From contig NZ_CP034766.1 of the NCBI RefSeq assembly GCF_004006015.1, forward strand, positions 2,947,001 through 3,011,000: a stretch of DNA of 64,000 nt, given 5' to 3'. Position 1 is the stretch's first letter. Every line of letters starts with the position of its first letter. Shown piece after piece: positions 58,901 to 61,900 of this stretch. The position numbers were made by a program, and so were the translations under genes. The notes below the pieces were generated by a model. The model saw only the letters and a list, made by a program, of their open reading frames with translations. It did no database searches and was not told the origin of the DNA. The DNA comes from Rhodococcus sp. X156. GTDB lineage: Bacteria; Actinomycetota; Actinomycetes; Mycobacteriales; Mycobacteriaceae.

Positions 58901-61900
58901 CACGTAGGCGTCGGTCTGCCGGATCGGCGAGCCGATGGGCACCACCGACCTGATGGGGTGCTCCAGCGGTGAGTAGGTGGCACCGACGGTGAACTCGGTG
59001 GGCCCGTAGGTGTTGCACAGCCGGGCGGTGCTGACCTCCCGGAACCGGCGGACCTGCGCCAGGGTGAGCACCTCGCCGCCGGCCACCACCTCGACCGCGG
59101 AGGCGAAGACGTCGCCGAAGTCTGCGGTGAGCAGCACCTCCAGCATGGAGGGGACGAACTCGAGCACGGTCACCTGCTGCTCGGTGATGAGCCGAGCGAG
59201 GTAGTCGGGCTCGCGGTGCCCGCCGTGGCGCGCCAGGACCACGGTGCCGCCCACCATCAGCGGAGCCAGGCACTCCCACATCGAGACGTCGAAGGTGTAC
59301 GGGGCCTTCTGCAGCACCCGGGAGCTCGCGTCCAGCCGGTACTGCTCGATGGTCCAGTGCATGTGGTTGGCCAGGCCTGCGTAGGTGCACGCCACGCCCT
59401 TGGGCCGGCCGGTGGAGCCGGAGGTGAAGATGACGTAGGCGACGTTGTCGCCGCGCAGCGGTGCGGTGCGCTCGGCGTCGCCCACCGGGTCGCCGGAGAG
59501 CCCCGACACGTCGAGCTCGTCGAGCTTCAGCACGCCGTGGGCGGGGTCCAGCTCGTCGAGGTCCGCGGGCAGCTGGGTGCGCGCCTCGGTGGTGGTCAGC
59601 AGGCACACCGGTCGCGCGGAGTCGAGCACCAGCCGGATGCGCTCCTCCGGGTGCTCGACGTCCACCGGGACGTAGGCGGCCCCGGTCGTGAGGACGGCGT
59701 GGATGGCCACCATCGCCTCGACCGAGCGGGGCAGCGCCACCGCCACGCGGTCCTCCGGCCCCACCCCGGCACGGATGAGGTGCCGAGCCAGTCGGTTGGC
59801 GCGCTCGGCCAGCTCGCGGTAGGTGACCTCGATGCCCTCGTGCACCAGCGCCACCGCGTCCGGGCTCGCCGCAGCGGCAGCGCTGAAGGCGGCCATCGGG
59901 GCGTCAGGGGCGTCAGGGCCGTCAGGGGCGTCAGGGCCGTCCTGGTCACCGCAGACGTTGGCGGCGCTGACCACCCCGGCCAGCTGCTGGGCCAGCTGCT
60001 GGGCGAAGGCGAGACCGTCCGCTCCGCCCAGGCGCCCCGGGGCCAGCTGGGTCAGTGCGGCGGTGACGGCAGCATCGGCGCCGAGCCCCATCACCGCGAA
60101 GCTCTCGGCGAGCTCGGCCGAGCGCTGGTGCAGCTGGCGGTGGGTGATGTCCGCGCCCTCGTGGGAGAGCACCACGCCCTCCGGGTCGACCTGTGCGGCG
60201 ACGTCGAGCAGCTCGGGCAGCGAGCGGGCCAGCAGCGAGTCCCCCACCGGGGCGGCCGCCAGGGAGGGCGCTGCGGGAACGGGCGCTGCGGTCACGGGGG
60301 CTGCGGTCACGGGGGCTGCGCCGGGGCGTGACCCGCCGCGAGACTGCGTCGCGGCGCGCTCCTCGGCGGTGCGGATGTCGATGTCGCCGACGGCCCGCGT
60401 GGGCTCCGCGACGACCTCGCTGAGCACCCGGACCAGGCGCTCCCCCAGCGGAACGATGGTGTCCCGGTCGAAGATGTCCGTCGGGTAGTCCAGGTGCCCG
60501 GCCATCCCCGCGGAGTCGCCCGCTCCGCCCGGTGTGCCGATCAGGGTGAAGCCGAGGTCGGCCTGGGCCTCCACCTCGTCGGTCGCCAGCACCTCGATGG
60601 TGAGCCCGGCGAGCTCGACCACCGGCCGGTCGAGGTTCTGGAAGCTGAGCATCACCTGCGCGAACGGGGCGAACGAGCTGGAGCGGGTGGGCGAGAGCTC
60701 GTTGACCACCAGCTCGAAGGGCACCTCTGCGTTGCCGAACGCGGCCAGGTCGTCCTCGCGCAGGCGAGCCAGCAGCTCGGTGAAGGGCTGGTCGGGGTCC
60801 ACGTCGGCGCGCAGCACGATGGTGTTGACGAACATGCCCACCAGCTCGTCCAGCGCCGCGTCGCCGCGGCCGGCGACCGGTGTGGTGACGGCGACGTCGC
60901 GCTCGCCGGTGAGCTGGGACAGCAGCACGGCGAGGGCCGCGTGCACCACCATGAACGGCGTGACCTGGTGCAGCCGGGCCAGCTCCTCCAGCGCGCTCAC
61001 CGTCTCGGCGGGCACCTGGAAGTCCACCATCGCGCCGGCGCCGGAGCGCCGGGCCGGGCGGGGGCGGTCCAGCGGCAGCTCCAGCACCTCGGGCAACCCG
61101 TCCAGCGCCGCACGCCAGTAGGCCAGCTGCTCGGCGGCGAGGGAGTCCTCCTCCCGCGGGTCGCCCAGCACCTCGCGCTGCCACAGGGCGAAGTCGGCGT
61201 ACTGCAGCGGCAGTGGCGCCCAGCCCGGTGCCTCGCCCTGCGCCCGCGCCGCGTAGGCCACCGTGAAGTCCCGGGCCAGCGGTGCCATCGAGGCCCCGTC
61301 GGCGCTGATGTGGTGCACCACCATCACCAGCACGTGCTCGTCCTCGGCCGGCCGCAGCAGCGCGAACCGGCTCGGCGGGTCGCTGCGCACGTCGAAGCCG
61401 CGACCGGCAAGATCGCGCACCCGCTCGCCCAGCTGCTCCGGGCTGACCGGTTCCACGGGCAGCTCGACCGACACCTCCTGCGGCGCCAGCACGCGCTGGC
61501 TGGGCTCGTCGCCGACCACCGGGTACACCGTGCGCAGCGACTCGTGCCGCTCCACCACGTCACGCACCGCGGCCTGCACCGCGGCCTCGTCCAGGCGCCC
61601 ACGCAGGCGCAGCGCGAGCGGGATGTTGTAGGCGGCGGCCTCGGGGTCGAGCCGGTTGAGGAACCACAGGCGCTGCTGGGCCAGCGACAGCGGCACCACC
61701 GGCGGCCGGGTGCGGGCGAGCAGCGCCGGACGCGCCCCGCCCGCACCGGCGATCTCGTCCATCCGGGCGGCGAGGCCCTCCACCGTGGGTGACTCGAACA
61801 GCGCGCGGACCCCGGCGTTCACCCCGAGACGGGCGTTGAGCCGACTGATCACCCGCGTCGCCAGCAGCGAGTTGCCGCCCATCGCGAAGAAGTCGTCGTC

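Larger units (their letters stand above)
58100..61709 (-). other. NRPS module 2 (C2-linker with stray A fragment-A2-T2)
   Basis: C2 is intact. Between C2 and A2 lie about 170 extra residues. They contain a Pro/Ala/Val/Thr stretch, a 60-residue copy of an A-domain beginning (about 60228-60040, LPELLDVAAQ...THRQLHQRSAEL), and a Gln/Ala then GPDAPD-rich spacer. A2 itself (about 59893-58400) is complete with FTSGSTGRPKG, TYGPTEFT, YRTGD and the Lys at 1841. The pocket reads D-V-W-E-V-G-T-V-G-K; I know no close standard match. Confidence 0.8.

Noticed and set aside
42131-58972. Very long open frames on the plus strand opposite the NRPS (for example 42131-48910, 49676-53260, 54449-58972)
   Set aside because: They are exact antisense shadows of a clear NRPS in very GC-rich DNA. 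Their translations are low-complexity Gly/His/Arg/Gln/Leu with no domains.
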